Assembly (NCBI GenBank): GCA_903875445.1
Contig: CAIQWD010000016.1
Span: 62,001 to 126,000 of the forward strand
From: an uncultured delta proteobacterium
GTDB taxonomy: Bacteria; Desulfobacterota; Desulfobulbia; Desulfobulbales; Desulfocapsaceae
DNA length: 64,000 bases
Direction: 5' to 3'
Shown here piece after piece: positions 33,667 to 42,208 of the stretch. Below the pieces are notes generated by a model. It saw only the letters and a program-made list of their open reading frames with translations. It made no database searches and was not told where the DNA came from. The number at the start of each line of letters is the position of its first letter. Within the stretch, counting starts at the first letter, position 1. A program made the translations under genes and the position numbers.

Positions 33667-34431
33667 TTACGGCAGCGCCTGTGCGACAACGGTTTCGAGA
33701 CTCGATGATAAAATCCAACCTTGACGGTTGGTTTCATCCCTAACATAGGTGAAGGGGCCGTGATTTTTTTGCGGATAGACCAGGCGGCCTTCTTGAATGG
33801 CCCCAACCGAGGTTGCCGATGTGAAGGGAGAGATGAGCAGTCGGGCATCGGCGGCGATCACCACGGCGGGCTTGAACCCCTGAAAGCGGATCACCGTTCC
33901 GGTCACTGCCAGGCAAAACAACAAGATACAGACAATTCTCACTCCGGCGCCGGTCTTGCCTCCCAGGCGGAACTTTACGGTGGCCGCTTGAAAAAAGGTG
34001 AAACCAACCAGCACCAGGAGAGCAAACACTGCCCACTGGTCGAGACTGAGAAAATGGAACAAGCGGTCGGCTCCTGCCGCTTCGCTGACAAAGAGACCAC
34101 TTTCCTTGCGCACCATTTCGAGGTTGCCGATGATGTCCGAATCGGTCGGGGCAAGTCGCAGGGCGCGCTCATAGTTGACAACCGCCAGGCCGATTTTTCC
34201 GGCCTGGGCATAACTATTCGCCAGGTTAAAGAGTACCCCCGAGGAAAAACCGACCGCTGCCGTGAGTTCCTCGTACCGGGCAATGGCCTGTTGATAATCG
34301 CCCCGACTGTAGGCCTCGTTGCCCTGTTGAAAAAGCTGCTCTTCGCCTGCACCTGCCTGACTCAGTGCGCTTCGGCAAAGCAACATGCTTAAGGTTATGA
34401 GGATAATGCAACACAACCTTCGACTCTTCAT
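33667..34431 (-). CDS. batE: BatE-like TPR and SH3 protein
   Basis: A 254-residue exported or membrane protein and last gene of the Bat operon. Signal peptide 1-26, TPR repeats at about 31-100 (FQQGNEAYSRGDYQQAIARYEEL, then LFNLANSYAQAGKIGLAVVNYERALRLAP), two membrane helices (about 133-152 and 166-183) and a C-terminal bacterial SH3-like domain (KNHGPFTYVRDETNRQGWILSSSLE). Bat proteins were linked to aerotolerance in Bacteroides and to virulence in Leptospira. Its ATG overlaps the batD stop by four bases. Exact role unknown. Confidence 0.8.
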   Translation of the reverse strand: MKSRRLCCIILITLSMLLCRSALSQAGAGEEQLFQQGNEAYSRGDYQQAIARYEELTAAVGFSSGVLFNLANSYAQAGKIGLAVVNYERALRLAPTDSDIIGNLEMVRKESGLFVSEAAGADRLFHFLSLDQWAVFALLVLVGFTFFQAATVKFRLGGKTGAGVRIVCILLFCLAVTGTVIRFQGFKPAVVIAADARLLISPFTSATSVGAIQEGRLVYPQKNHGPFTYVRDETNRQGWILSSSLETVVAQALP

Positions 34432-36251
34432 GACAAGCCCTCCAACTCCCTTTTCATTGTCTGCAAATAGTCCTGCATCTTTTCCCGGGACAGGGTCGCC
34501 CCGCCGTAGGCAGCCGCATCGGCGGCGGCAAATATTGCCACCAGCGGCGCGTCCGGCCCGAGCCTGATTTTTAGGCCGGTAAGGCTGATGGCGGTCGGTG
34601 CCATGTTCCAGGACAGGCCCATCTGGTTCTGCATGGCGGTTCTTGCAGATGCAAGAAATTCGCGGCTATTGCCGGAAGCATACGCCTGTTCGACCTGGTT
34701 CAGGTCGCGAATGAGAAGATGGTTTTTTCGTCGTCGCAGTTCCCTTTCCGGATGTTTTGTAAGGTTCAGGCGTCGCAGTTGCCAAAGAAAAAGTGCGGCG
34801 AGGATGAGGACACAGAACGTTACCAGGACGAGGAACCAGCCCTTCGCAAAAAGCGGCACAATCTCCCGGTGAAAATCGCCCATTTGCAGATTAAGGGGCG
34901 CCATTTGCTCAAAACCGCTGCCGGGTTTTGCCGGACTAGCCGGGCTTTGTTGCGGCACCGGGGTATTTTGCGGGAGTGGCGGCGGAGGCTGCACCGCGAC
35001 GCTTTTCGCCAATTTGATGGTGACCGGGGCACTTTTCCTGGTGATATAATCTTTTTTCACCGGGTCGAAATAACTGAAGGAAAGTGTTGGAATTTCGTGC
35101 ACCGCATCGTTTTTGGCGACTACTGCCTGATCGAAGACCTTCGCCCCGGAATAGCTGTTTCCCTGAGGAGTAAACGTTGCCGCCGGGGCATAGGTTTTCC
35201 AGTCGGGGCTGTCGGGAAAGGATGGCGCCTCGACCCGGTCGAAATTGCCGCTGCCGGCAATTTCTATACTCAGTTTCAGCGGCTCGCCGACCTCAAGATC
35301 CTGCCGGTTGGCGGTCACCTTCAAGGTAAAATCGCCGATGGCGCCGCTGAAGTCCTTCGGCTGGCCTGCGACCGGCAGCGGGATGACATTGAAGACTGCC
35401 TCGGGACTGACCACGTCAATCGGTTTGCGCTGGGCGCCACCGAAAAAGCTTTCGAAGAACGGATCATTAAAGGTCGAATCATCGAACATATCTCCACCAA
35501 AAGGTGAGGCCGGCTGCCTTTTCTGAGGGATGAGAAGAGATGCCTCCATGCTGAAGGTGAGGGGGTGTCGACCGGCCTTAATGCCTGCGAGGGTGGTGTC
35601 CCAGGAGAGGACATGATAGGTTGCACCGCCCACCCTTTCCTGGGTCTGGATCGGTTTTTCCCGCAGTTGCGGCATAACCACTCCGTCACCGCGAAGGATC
35701 GGCAAAGAATTGATATCGGCGCGATATTTCTGGTTGAAATAGGCCTTGATCGTGATCGGTACGATTTCCCCCGGGTAATGATCGGCAAGTTTCGGAATGC
35801 GGATGAAGGCCACCTCCTCGGACGAACGCTCCGCCGTTCCTCCTGCGGTGCTACCCTGCGACGAGGTGGCGGTCACCTCAAAACTCATGGCTTTGGTGGA
35901 GGCGGTTTCACCGCCGGCGTTGACCTTTATCGGTGGAATGGTGTAGGTCCCCGGTTTTTGCGCCTGGAGCAGGTAACTGTTGGTAAGAGAGGAGGACATG
36001 CTGCCGTTGATGATGTTGATCCGGCTGGACTGGCCTCGGTTTTGAAAGCTGATTCCGGCGATTTCCGGCAACTCGATGGTCGAGATGCGGCTGGCACCGT
36101 TCACCGTAATGGTCAGCATGGCCCCTTGATCCACCGGGAAGGAGAGATGGCTGAGAGAGGCCTCAAGGGTGATATCCGCCCGGACTTCGCCACCGCAACA
36201 AAGGATGACCAGACAGACCAGGAGATATAAAGATTTGTGTGCTTGTTGCAT
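34428..36251 (-). CDS. batD: BatD-like oxygen-tolerance protein
   Basis: A 607-residue secreted, membrane-anchored protein: signal peptide 1-25, a series of beta-sandwich domains, and one C-terminal membrane helix (GWFLVLVTFCVLILAALFLW, about 475-494) before a basic cytoplasmic tail of about 110 residues. Typical BatD motifs include ITLEASLSHLSFPVDQGAMLTI and GSGNFDRVEAPSFPDSPDWKTY. It probably presents a large periplasmic region to the VWA proteins BatA and BatB. A Pro/Gln-rich stretch precedes the helix. The start overlaps the batB/C stop by one base. Confidence 0.88.
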   Translation of the reverse strand: MQQAHKSLYLLVCLVILCCGGEVRADITLEASLSHLSFPVDQGAMLTITVNGASRISTIELPEIAGISFQNRGQSSRINIINGSMSSSLTNSYLLQAQKPGTYTIPPIKVNAGGETASTKAMSFEVTATSSQGSTAGGTAERSSEEVAFIRIPKLADHYPGEIVPITIKAYFNQKYRADINSLPILRGDGVVMPQLREKPIQTQERVGGATYHVLSWDTTLAGIKAGRHPLTFSMEASLLIPQKRQPASPFGGDMFDDSTFNDPFFESFFGGAQRKPIDVVSPEAVFNVIPLPVAGQPKDFSGAIGDFTLKVTANRQDLEVGEPLKLSIEIAGSGNFDRVEAPSFPDSPDWKTYAPAATFTPQGNSYSGAKVFDQAVVAKNDAVHEIPTLSFSYFDPVKKDYITRKSAPVTIKLAKSVAVQPPPPLPQNTPVPQQSPASPAKPGSGFEQMAPLNLQMGDFHREIVPLFAKGWFLVLVTFCVLILAALFLWQLRRLNLTKHPERELRRRKNHLLIRDLNQVEQAYASGNSREFLASARTAMQNQMGLSWNMAPTAISLTGLKIRLGPDAPLVAIFAAADAAAYGGATLSREKMQDYLQTMKRELEGLS

Positions 36252-38194
36252 TACCAGTCCCTGTCGATTTCTTTCTCTTGAGCCCTTTGACCCGCGGGCA
36301 CAAAATTCAGGTTACCCTCTTCGTTCTTCAAGGCATTGAGCAGTCGCTCCGCCTCTTCCTTGGTCATCTTGCCAAGCTGTTGGCGTATCGCATCCGCCGC
36401 CTGTTCTTCTTTCTTGCCCCGGTCTTGTGCTTGTTCGCTTCCGGTCGGCTGCTCTTTTGCCTCTTCCGGTTGTTCTTCTCCGGGTTGTTTTCCGGCTTTA
36501 TTTTCATCCCCTTTATCACTTTGCTGTTTGCCCTGCTGTTCATGCGACTGTTTGCCGGCGTTCGCCTGATCGGAGCCGTCTTTTTGTCCCTTTTTCTGTC
36601 CCTCGTCTTTCTTATCGCTGTCTTTTTCCTTTTGCTGCTCGTCCTGCCCGCTTTGCTTTTCCTGTTTCTCCTTCTCAAGCTGCTTTTCCAGCTCCTCCAA
36701 CTGTTTGCTGACGATGCTTTTATTAACCTCTGCATCGGCATCGGCCGGATCGAGTTGCAGCGCCGAATTCAGGGAATTCAGGGCCTGTCGCCACTGGCCT
36801 GCCGCCGCTTTTGGATCTGCCTGACGAACCTCAGCACCTTTCTGATAATAGCTGTTTCCCCGGTTATAGTAGGCCTTTTTCTGGAGGTCAATCTTGTCGC
36901 TTTTTAAAGCCCCGCCAAATGCCGCGATGGAATCATCAAACATGTTGTTTTTGTAGGCGGCGGCCCCGAAATTATACATCAGGAGCGGGTCGTCCGGCTT
37001 CTCCGCCAACTTTTTCCGGTAGTACTCGGAGGCCTGCAGGTAATCGCCGCGCTTGTAGGCCTCTTCCCCTTCAGAAGCGTAACCATTGCTTGAACAACAT
37101 GCCACAAGAAGGAAGACGAGGACGAGGGCCTTGCCGGCCCGTGTCCATTTCAATCTGCCGAGCAGCGATTTGACAAAAGGCAGGAGGGGTACGGTCAGCG
37201 CCACTTTCCTTTCGCCGATGAGCAGCTCGACAACGAGGAAGATGGCGGCCAGGGCTAAAGGCCATTCGAATCTCTCGACCGGAACCTTGTGGCGGCGTTC
37301 CGCCAGTTCCTCCTTGGGGATCAGTGCCAGCTTTTGTTGATAGATGCTCTCCAGGCCTTCGCCCGCCGGTCCGAGAGGGACATAGAGGCCGCCGCTTTTT
37401 TCGGCAATTTGCGTGAGCGTCGCCGCATCGAGACGGGAGGTGACGAAATTGCCGGCCCGGTCTTTGACAAACCCCTGGCCACTTCCGGTCTTGATGGGGA
37501 TGAGTTCGCCCTGGCTGGTGCCTACACCTACGGTATAGATGGTTAAGCCCTGTTTGGCGGCGGCCTCGGCCGCCTGGACAGCATCGCCCTGGAGATTTTC
37601 ACCGTCGGTGAGAATGATGAGAATCTTATGATTGGCCGCATTGTCGAGGGTCTGCACGGCCCGGTCGATGACCGCCGCAATATTGGTGCCACCCAAGGGA
37701 ATGAGTTCGGTATTGACCGCCGACAGGGAGTGGAGAAAGGCATCGTAATCGATGGTCAGCGGGCACATGAGGTAGGCGCTGCCGGCAAACGGCATAAGGC
37801 CCACCCGATCGCCTTCACGTTTCTGGACGAAGTCAAGAATTGCAAGGGTAGCCCGTTGCAGGCGGTTGGGTTTGATATCTTCGGCCAGCATGCTTTTCGA
37901 GGTATCGAGGGCAAAGAGGAGGTCGATTCCTTTGCGCTTCACCTCTACCCACTGGTAGCCGACCTGCGGCCTGGCAAGCGCCACAAAACAGAGCAACACG
38001 GCAACGAGAACCAGCAGTTTTTTCAGATGGCGCCTGGTGGCGGAGATATTGCCGGTGAGGCGGCTGAGAAGCTGCCGGGCAACAAATTTTTCCAGGTTGG
38101 CCTGGCGTTTTCGTGCCAGGGTGCGAAAGAAAAAAAACAGTCCGAGACAGACGCCAAAGCCGACTATGAGCCAGAGAGGTTGCGACAAATCCAT
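36251..38194 (-). CDS. batB: BatB-BatC fusion: VWA domain plus TPR
   Basis: A 647-residue membrane protein. N-terminal helices (about 8-23 and 55-70) bracket a basic segment; a von Willebrand A domain follows with the MIDAS motif LDTSKS (about 91-96) and TNIAAVIDRAVQTL. After another helix comes a second helix and TPR motifs (YKRGDYLQASEYYRKKLAEKP, LMYNFGAAAYKNNMFDDSIAAFGGAL). The last 150 residues are a Lys/Glu/Gln-rich low-complexity coil. Bacteroides encodes the VWA and TPR parts as separate batB and batC genes; here they are one frame with no sign of a frameshift. Confidence 0.85.
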   Translation of the reverse strand: MDLSQPLWLIVGFGVCLGLFFFFRTLARKRQANLEKFVARQLLSRLTGNISATRRHLKKLLVLVAVLLCFVALARPQVGYQWVEVKRKGIDLLFALDTSKSMLAEDIKPNRLQRATLAILDFVQKREGDRVGLMPFAGSAYLMCPLTIDYDAFLHSLSAVNTELIPLGGTNIAAVIDRAVQTLDNAANHKILIILTDGENLQGDAVQAAEAAAKQGLTIYTVGVGTSQGELIPIKTGSGQGFVKDRAGNFVTSRLDAATLTQIAEKSGGLYVPLGPAGEGLESIYQQKLALIPKEELAERRHKVPVERFEWPLALAAIFLVVELLIGERKVALTVPLLPFVKSLLGRLKWTRAGKALVLVFLLVACCSSNGYASEGEEAYKRGDYLQASEYYRKKLAEKPDDPLLMYNFGAAAYKNNMFDDSIAAFGGALKSDKIDLQKKAYYNRGNSYYQKGAEVRQADPKAAAGQWRQALNSLNSALQLDPADADAEVNKSIVSKQLEELEKQLEKEKQEKQSGQDEQQKEKDSDKKDEGQKKGQKDGSDQANAGKQSHEQQGKQQSDKGDENKAGKQPGEEQPEEAKEQPTGSEQAQDRGKKEEQAADAIRQQLGKMTKEEAERLLNALKNEEGNLNFVPAGQRAQEKEIDRDW

Positions 38195-38208
38195 AGGGTT
38201 CCTCGGGG

Positions 38209-39195
38209 TTAAGGCAGTCTTTTACGGGTTGAAAAAATCTCAAAGCCGAGGAGGAGCAGGGCGATACCGATCAGGTAGGGGAAGAGTTCCCGGTATTCCT
38301 CGAATTTTTTAATGGTCTTGGTAGTTGTCTCCATGCTGTTGATTGCGTCGTAGATCTTGGTGAGCGACGCCGTATCGGTCGCCCGGAAATAGACGGCCCC
38401 GGTTTTTTCCGCCACTTTGGTGAGGGTGTCTTCATCGATATCGACCTTGGCCCGGATGAGCCTTCGTCGCCCGAAGGAATCGGTTACCGGCAGGGGTGCC
38501 TCGCCCCTGGTTCCGGCACCGATGGTGTAAACCTTGATGCCTAGAGTTTCCGCGGCCTCGGCGGCAATCAGCGGCCCTACGTTCCCGGCATTATTCATGC
38601 CGTCGGTAAGAAGGATAAGCAGCCGTGATTTCGATTTCTGGTCGCGCAGATGGTTGATACCGCTGCCGATCGCCGAACCGATGGCGGTGCCGTCCTCGAC
38701 CATGTCGACACTTAAGGATTCCAATCTCTTCCGTAACCAGTCATGATCGAGGGTTAAGGGGCTGACCAGATAGGGGCGACCGGCAAAGGCCAAGAGACCG
38801 ATCCGGTCGCTCGGGCGCTGGTCGATGAATTCATCCACCACCTTCTTGACCACCGCAAGGCGGCTGGCCGGTTTGCCGCCCAGGGTGAAATCCAAGGACT
38901 CCATGGAACCGGAGACATCGACGACCAAGAGGAGATCAATGCCGCTGGCCTTGATCTCGGCAGTAGTATTCCCTTGCTGCGGTCTGGCGAGGGCAAGAAC
39001 GAGGAGGGCAAGAACGGCCAGGCGCACAAGGAGGAGGAGGGAACCTGGTCGCGCTTTTCTTGCCCCAGCCAGAGTCGCAGCAAGGGACGTTGAGGAAAAC
39101 AGCAATGCCGGAGCAGCCCCGCGCCGGCCGTGCAGCAGGGCCAGAAGGGGCAACAGGGCGAGAAACCACAGCAGCTGCGGATGAAGAAATCTCAT
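38209..39195 (-). CDS. batA: BatA-like VWA membrane protein
   Basis: A 328-residue protein. Two N-terminal helices (about 5-20 and 50-68) precede a von Willebrand A domain with an intact MIDAS (VVDVSGSM, about 91-98; later DGMNNAG), and a C-terminal membrane helix (LFPYLIGIALLLLGFEIF). MIDAS domains hold Mg2+ and bind partner proteins; MoxR ATPases are thought to remodel VWA proteins. Its ATG overlaps the stop of the DUF4381 gene by four bases. Confidence 0.88.
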   Translation of the reverse strand: MRFLHPQLLWFLALLPLLALLHGRRGAAPALLFSSTSLAATLAGARKARPGSLLLLVRLAVLALLVLALARPQQGNTTAEIKASGIDLLLVVDVSGSMESLDFTLGGKPASRLAVVKKVVDEFIDQRPSDRIGLLAFAGRPYLVSPLTLDHDWLRKRLESLSVDMVEDGTAIGSAIGSGINHLRDQKSKSRLLILLTDGMNNAGNVGPLIAAEAAETLGIKVYTIGAGTRGEAPLPVTDSFGRRRLIRAKVDIDEDTLTKVAEKTGAVYFRATDTASLTKIYDAINSMETTTKTIKKFEEYRELFPYLIGIALLLLGFEIFSTRKRLP

Positions 39196-39827
39196 GACCG
39201 GCCTCCGGGTGGTTCAACTTCCGGTCGGGTACCGGTAATAAAAGTGCGTACCGCTTCTTCCATCTGCAGCATATGACGTTCATCGGCAACCAGATGGGCG
39301 AATTTGGCCATATCGGCTTGCTCCAGGCAGGCCCGCAGTGCCGCCCGGTGCTCGACCAGAGGGGCGTGGTCGGCATCCTTCAGGCCGGCGAAAAACTCCC
39401 GGGTCGTTTGCCGGGTCGAACGGAGGGCAAAGCGCAATTCGATATAGCGGCGGAGGATCTGAGCGGCCACATCCATATAGAGCAGATTTTGTCCGCCACT
39501 CAGTAACTGCCGCGCCTCGGCCAGCTCGATAAGGGCCTTGTCCCAGGGAGCAAGGGCCGGTGGCTGCGGCTTTTTCCGCCTTTTCAGGAAGTAAATAAGC
39601 AGGGCCAACAGCACGAGGGCGAGGATCGCTACTGCCGTCGGCATCAGGTAGGGCGGGTATTCGGCCGTCGGCAGAGGACCATGAATGTCGTGCAAGGTCT
39701 CGGTTTGCTTTGCTGCCTGTTGCCGCGGACCATTTTGCAGGGTCAAGGCGTCTGCACCCGGCTCACCGGCGAGGACGGCCTGCGCCGTAAACAACAACAG
39801 GGGTTGCAGGAGGATGGGCCGTCTCAT
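39192..39827 (-). CDS. DUF4381-type membrane protein of the Bat operon
   Basis: A 211-residue protein with a signal peptide or first helix (1-20), a periplasmic segment, one membrane helix (YLMPTAVAILALVLLALLIYFL, about 60-81), a basic stop-transfer KRRKKPQ and a helical cytoplasmic domain (AAQILRRYIELRFALRSTRQTTREFF). This is the pattern of DUF4381 proteins, which sit between DUF58 and BatA genes in MoxR operons. Function unknown. It overlaps both neighbours by four bases, so translation is coupled. Confidence 0.8.
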   Translation of the reverse strand: MRRPILLQPLLLFTAQAVLAGEPGADALTLQNGPRQQAAKQTETLHDIHGPLPTAEYPPYLMPTAVAILALVLLALLIYFLKRRKKPQPPALAPWDKALIELAEARQLLSGGQNLLYMDVAAQILRRYIELRFALRSTRQTTREFFAGLKDADHAPLVEHRAALRACLEQADMAKFAHLVADERHMLQMEEAVRTFITGTRPEVEPPGGRS

Positions 39828-40735
39828 GTCGCCCTCCCCTGCCGTATTTTAAAAAAATTCAGCAGCGACGGGAGATAGGAGGTATCGGTGAGCAGATCGA
39901 GCAGGTCGATGCCGATTGCCCGGATGACCTTCTGCAGGCTCTTCTGCCGTTCCCTGGCCATCGCCTTGTAGTGTCGCCTGACTTCGGCATCGGCGGTATT
40001 CAGCTCAACCTGTTGGCCGCTTTCAGCGTCCTCCAGGGTCAGCCAGCCGACGTCGGGGAGTTCGAATTCCCGGGGGTCGGAGACAATGACCGTAATCAGG
40101 TCGTGCCGCCGGTTACTGATCTGCAGCTTGGGCCGCAACTCTTGCAGGGCAGAGTCAAAATCGCCGGGCAGGCAAAAATCGGAGATAAGAAAGGCCACGC
40201 ATTTTCTCTTGATCACCCGGTTGGTGAAATCAAGAGGTGCCGCAAGATTCGTCTTCCTCCCCTGCCCCCGGAAATAAAGGATCTCGCGGATAAGGCGAAG
40301 AATATGACCGCGCCCTTTCTTCGGCGGAATATACAGTTCGACAACATCGGTAAACAGCACCAATCCCACCTTGTCGTTATTGCGAACCGCCGAAAAGGCC
40401 AGCACCGACCCCACCTCGGCCATCAGTTCCCGCTTCGAGCTGTTGGCCGAACCGAAATCGCCGGAACCGCTGATATCGATCATCAGCATGATGGTCAATT
40501 CCCGCTCTTCCGTGAATTTCTTGATATGGGGGATGCCGGTGCGGGCGGTGACATTCCAGTCGATGCTGCGGATATCGTCGCCGGGCACGTATTCGCGAAC
40601 CTCGTCAAAGTTCATGCCCCGACCCTTGAAGACCGACTGGTAACTGCCGGCCAGGCTGTCGTTGACCAGCCGCTTGGTCCGCACCTCGATCTGCCGGACC
40701 TTCTTCAGGATTTCTCGGGTAAGTTGCACATCCAT
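39824..40735 (-). CDS. DUF58 domain protein
   Basis: A 303-residue cytoplasmic protein, a partner of MoxR ATPases. The DUF58 signature is FDEVREYVPGDDIRSIDWNVTARTG (about 43-67); a degenerate VWA-like region follows with MIDISGSGDFG (about 85-95). DUF58 proteins with VWA-like folds are thought to be MoxR clients or adaptors. Second gene of the operon, 17 bases after the MoxR gene. Confidence 0.9.
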   Translation of the reverse strand: MDVQLTREILKKVRQIEVRTKRLVNDSLAGSYQSVFKGRGMNFDEVREYVPGDDIRSIDWNVTARTGIPHIKKFTEERELTIMLMIDISGSGDFGSANSSKRELMAEVGSVLAFSAVRNNDKVGLVLFTDVVELYIPPKKGRGHILRLIREILYFRGQGRKTNLAAPLDFTNRVIKRKCVAFLISDFCLPGDFDSALQELRPKLQISNRRHDLITVIVSDPREFELPDVGWLTLEDAESGQQVELNTADAEVRRHYKAMARERQKSLQKVIRAIGIDLLDLLTDTSYLPSLLNFFKIRQGRAT

Positions 40736-40752
40736 GGTCGTTTTACCGCCTC

Positions 40753-41823
40753 TTAAGGGACTGGTACCGTATCGAGGATCTTTCTGATGATATCCTCGCT
40801 GCTGATACCCTCGGCCTCGGCCTCGTAGCTGATGCGCAGGCGATGGCGCATGACGTCCAGGGCCGCCGCCTTGACATCGTCCGGGGTGACATAGCCCCGG
40901 CCGGCAAGAAAAGCGAGGCAGCGGGAAACCACCTTGAGATTGATAGTCGCTCGTGGTGAGGCGCCGGTTTCAATGTACTGCTGCAGCTCAAGTTGATAAT
41001 TCTGCGGCTCACGGGTGGCGTAGACTAAAGAGACGATATAGTCCTTGATCTTGCCATCCATATAGATAGTGTTGACGATCTTTCGCGCCGCCAGGATGTC
41101 GAACGGGTGGGCGACCGGGGTAACCTCTATCTCCGCATCGGTCCGTTCGAAGTTGTCGAGGATGCGTCTCTCCTCGACGCGACTCGGATAACTGACCACC
41201 ACCTTGAGCATAAAACGGTCGACCTGAGCCTCCGGCAAGGGGTAGGTGCCTTCCTGTTCAATAGGGTTCTGGGTCGCCAGCACCAGAAACAGCTCGGGCA
41301 GGGGGAAACTCTGGGTGCCGATGGTTACCTGCTTTTCCTGCATGGCTTCAAGGAGGGCCGACTGCACCTTGGCCGGCGCCCGGTTGATCTCGTCGGCGAG
41401 GATGAGGGAGGAGAAGATCGGGCCCTTTTTCACCTCGAAACTGGTCTCCCGCGGATTGTAAATCTCCGTGCCGATAATGTCGGCAGGCAGCATGTCCGGG
41501 GTGAACTGGATCCTCCGGAAGTCGGTCTGGATTGCCGCCGCGAGCGTCTTGACTGCCAGCGTCTTGGCCAGACCGGGCAGCCCTTCAAGGAGAATATGAC
41601 CGCCGGACAGCAGGCTGATCAACAGTCGCTCAATGAGATGCTCCTGGCCAATGATGACCTTGCCGAGTTCGTATTTGAGCGGGGCGATCCATCCGGAACT
41701 CTGGCCGACGGCCTCGTTGATCCTTTGAATCGAGGTAAAGACGTCGGCGGAGGGGGAAGAGCCATTCGAACCGGCAGGAGAAGCGTCCGGCAGGGCGATG
41801 ACACGGGGTAATTTATCGAGCAT
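40753..41823 (-). CDS. MoxR-family AAA+ ATPase
   Basis: A 356-residue AAA+ chaperone-like ATPase and first gene of the Bat operon. Walker A is EGLPGLAKT, Walker B LILADEINRAPAKVQSALLEAMQE, sensor 1 VLATQNPIEQEGTYPLPEAQVDRFM. MoxR proteins assemble or activate complexes that contain VWA proteins, here BatA and BatB, and need ATP hydrolysis. The first 40 residues are a low-conservation extension. The region upstream holds a perfect palindrome that may be its operator. Confidence 0.95.
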   Translation of the reverse strand: MLDKLPRVIALPDASPAGSNGSSPSADVFTSIQRINEAVGQSSGWIAPLKYELGKVIIGQEHLIERLLISLLSGGHILLEGLPGLAKTLAVKTLAAAIQTDFRRIQFTPDMLPADIIGTEIYNPRETSFEVKKGPIFSSLILADEINRAPAKVQSALLEAMQEKQVTIGTQSFPLPELFLVLATQNPIEQEGTYPLPEAQVDRFMLKVVVSYPSRVEERRILDNFERTDAEIEVTPVAHPFDILAARKIVNTIYMDGKIKDYIVSLVYATREPQNYQLELQQYIETGASPRATINLKVVSRCLAFLAGRGYVTPDDVKAAALDVMRHRLRISYEAEAEGISSEDIIRKILDTVPVP

Positions 41824-41974
41824 AAATGTTCCTCAAACCTGGAATGAATGGATATATGGCTAGACAGCACATGGTCTCGATCCGGCAGGGGCAAAACTGA
41901 TGAAAACCCCCGCCTCGGGATAACCGGACTCTTAAAGGTTGATAATAACCAGCCAACATTGCTATAGTCTTACA

Positions 41975-42000
41975 TGAACATTACAATGCTGTAATGTTCA
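41975..42000. promoter_or_regulatory. Perfect 26-bp palindrome, candidate operator of the Bat operon
   Basis: TGAACATTACA and TGTAATGTTCA are perfect 11-bp arms around ATGC. It lies about 150 bases before the moxR ATG and 210 before the NAGS-like start. The short spacer and absence of a T run point to a dimeric regulator site rather than a terminator. Confidence 0.6.
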
Positions 42001-42099
42001 CAAAACTATCGTTCGGTAGTATTCTTTTAAATGTGTCTGCCTTACGAATAAGCCATCGTTTAACAATAAGGAATCTGTTTCAATGTCATGTACGGCATA

Positions 42100-42152
42100 A
42101 GGGGCCGTAAAGAAATAGTGAACATAGTATGAGTTATTTCTTAACGGCCCCT
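42100..42152. promoter_or_regulatory. Long stem-loop in the 5' region of the NAGS-like gene
   Basis: AGGGGCCGTAAAGAAATA (42100-42117) pairs with TATTTCTTAACGGCCCCT (42135-42152), 17 of 18 positions, across a 17-nt loop. It ends about 55 bases before the ATG at 42209. It could be a leader structure, an operator or a small repeat element. Confidence 0.5.
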
Positions 42153-42208
42153 AATTTCGCCAATATCTTTTGTTTCTTAACAATCGCCAACCACCCGCCC
42201 AGCTACCC

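Larger units (their letters stand above)
41824..42208. other. Divergent intergenic region with two dyads
   Basis: About 385 bases between the MoxR/Bat operon (leftward) and the NAGS-like gene (rightward). It contains the operator-like palindrome at 41975-42000 and the stem-loop at 42100-42152. It is AT-rich compared with the flanking genes and should hold both promoters. No small gene was recognised. Confidence 0.45.

Noticed and set aside
36300-36740. Several hydrophobic + strand open frames that resemble membrane proteins
   Set aside because: They are antisense readings of the Lys/Glu/Gln codons in the BatB-BatC tail, which give runs of Phe and Leu.
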